Source of the DNA: Bacteroidota bacterium | Lineage (GTDB): Bacteria; Bacteroidota; Bacteroidia; Flavobacteriales_D; Crocinitomicaceae | Assembly: GCA_006226425.1 (NCBI GenBank) | Contig: SBGX01000031.1 | Location: 186,001 to 250,000 of the forward strand | Direction of reading: 5' to 3' | DNA: 64,000 nt | Shown: piece by piece, positions 63,244-64,000 of the stretch | Layout of the letters: each line of letters begins with the position of its first letter | How positions within the stretch are numbered: position 1 is the stretch's first letter | Program-made: the position numbers and the translations under genes | The notes under the pieces: model-generated | What the model was told of the DNA's origin: nothing | Databases searched by the model: none | What the model saw: the letters and a program-made list of their open reading frames with translations, nothing else

Positions 63244-64000
63244 CTATTCTTTCAGGAACCTCTTTATTTGTTCCGTTCCGGAACTTCTTAATTTCAAGAG
63301 ATAACTCCCTCTACTTAACGTACTTAAATCCAATTTGGTTTGCGGGGAGTCTATCTTTCCTTTGCGGATAAGCTTCCCTTCGATCCCTAACAATTCATAA
63401 TTTCCCGCTTCAATTCCATCCATCTCAATCATTAAATGATCCTTGGTCGGATTCGGATAAATCGTGAAATGGAAGATTTCCTCTTCTGTCAACCCAGCTC
63501 CTTCCAGGGCCATGCATGACGAAGTTGATGAGCACGCGCCGGACGTCACTACCACATAATATTCTGCCAAATCTCCAGGCAGGAAGAAAGCAGAAGTAGC
63601 TCCAGCCACAGCTTGTTGGTCCGCACAACTGTACCACTGATAGCTGTCGTAAGCAGGTGACACTAGTAAACTATCACCTGATGCCATAATCTGCGAGATC
63701 ACGCTTCCCAACTGTAAATCAGTTACTACAATACTGTCACAACCATTTGCCGCACTTCCGAAAAGCGTATCCGTCACTAGCTGCGAATCATAATACCAGT
63801 TTCCGTGGAGCATTACTGAATCACATGCCTGCAAGCTTTGGTAATGAACCAATAGATTATTTGAATCCGAGATATATAATGGCAGATTCAATGTCGCCGA
63901 TGAATCGGGGTTACACAGTTGATTCGTCACGGTCAAACTCACCAGATATAAACCAGCACAATGATAGGTGTGGCTCGGAGAGTGATCCTGAGAGCTTGTT
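63244..64000 (-). CDS. T9SS sorting-domain protein, partial (3' end)
   Basis: The open frame runs off the right edge; an internal GTG at 63942 is not the start, because the upstream frame continues in a PKD-like sequence (SSQDHSPSHTYHCAGLYLVSLTVTN). Visible residues about 252. After the PKD end come SprB-like or Ig-type stretches (LQACDSVMLHGNWYYDSQLVTDTLFG, ANGCDSIVVTDL) common in Bacteroidota surface proteins. The end is a Por sorting domain (FTIYPNPTKDHL, YELLGIEGKLIRKG, GSYLLKLRSSGTEQIKRFLKE). It is followed by a strong terminator. Confidence 0.9.
   Translation of the reverse strand, partial: TSSQDHSPSHTYHCAGLYLVSLTVTNQLCNPDSSATLNLPLYISDSNNLLVHYQSLQACDSVMLHGNWYYDSQLVTDTLFGSAANGCDSIVVTDLQLGSVISQIMASGDSLLVSPAYDSYQWYSCADQQAVAGATSAFFLPGDLAEYYVVVTSGACSSTSSCMALEGAGLTEEEIFHFTIYPNPTKDHLMIEMDGIEAGNYELLGIEGKLIRKGKIDSPQTKLDLSTLSRGSYLLKLRSSGTEQIKRFLKE

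Overview
The window looks like chromosomal DNA of a member of the Bacteroidota, most likely Flavobacteriales. Several exported proteins end in type IX secretion (Por, type A) sorting domains, and one convergent module pairs a GLPGLI-family protein with a TonB-receptor-like barrel. Promoters fit the Bacteroidota consensus (TTG, 17-23 bases, TAnnTTTG), and start codons generally lack a Shine-Dalgarno sequence. Housekeeping genes (clpX, clpP, gyrA, clpC, typA, rimO, initiator tRNA) are intact. I see no prophage, transposase, CRISPR array or rRNA, and no gap longer than about 220 bases.

Layout. 1-1273 is the 5' part of a TPR/PD40 envelope gene. 1487-4968 encodes a carboxypeptidase-regulatory-like protein and a complete FecCD/BtuFCD-type ABC importer. 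4969-8658 holds two sorting-domain proteins, one with a self-cleaving S74 chaperone domain. 8802-14220 is a minus-strand run: transglutaminase-like protein, M61 peptidase, Asp-box (sialidase-like) protein, adenine deaminase. 14307-17192 has a small membrane protein, the clpP-clpX pair and the initiator tRNA with its terminator. 17210-20346 has a TPR-SpoIIE phosphatase and a barrel protein.

20416-24658 is the highlight: a complete dlt-like D-alanylation operon in the order dltC-dltD-dltX-dltB-dltA. It includes a 51-residue DltX-like protein with a C-terminal FVYQQF motif. A Gram-negative Bacteroidota cell should lack teichoic acids, so the acceptor is unknown. 24667-28171 is the GLPGLI/outer-membrane barrel pair.

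28393-37985 is a plus-strand series: flippase, sodium-solute symporter, GlmU-like enzyme, a sigma-70-family factor overlapping a membrane-anchored beta-solenoid protein, a small conserved protein, a SLC13-type transporter and rimO. 37982-41183 carries two small barrel proteins, an unknown protein and a TPR protein. The TPR gene, gyrA and the divergent clpC run from 39981 to 46515. 46558-51932 holds a GT-C glycosyltransferase, a secreted protein, an exonuclease/GIY-YIG fusion, a lipoprotein and a protein vaguely like a CdiI immunity protein. 51970-59355 has two sorting-domain proteins, one of 2116 residues with PKD and Ig-like modules. 59561-63116 is a DEAD-box helicase/typA pair, and 63244 to the end is the 3' part of another sorting-domain gene.

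Two genome-style traits recur. Gene packing is very tight, with four convergent pairs whose stop codons overlap or abut. At several genes the promoter -7 element lies only 4-6 bases before the start codon, which predicts leaderless mRNAs.
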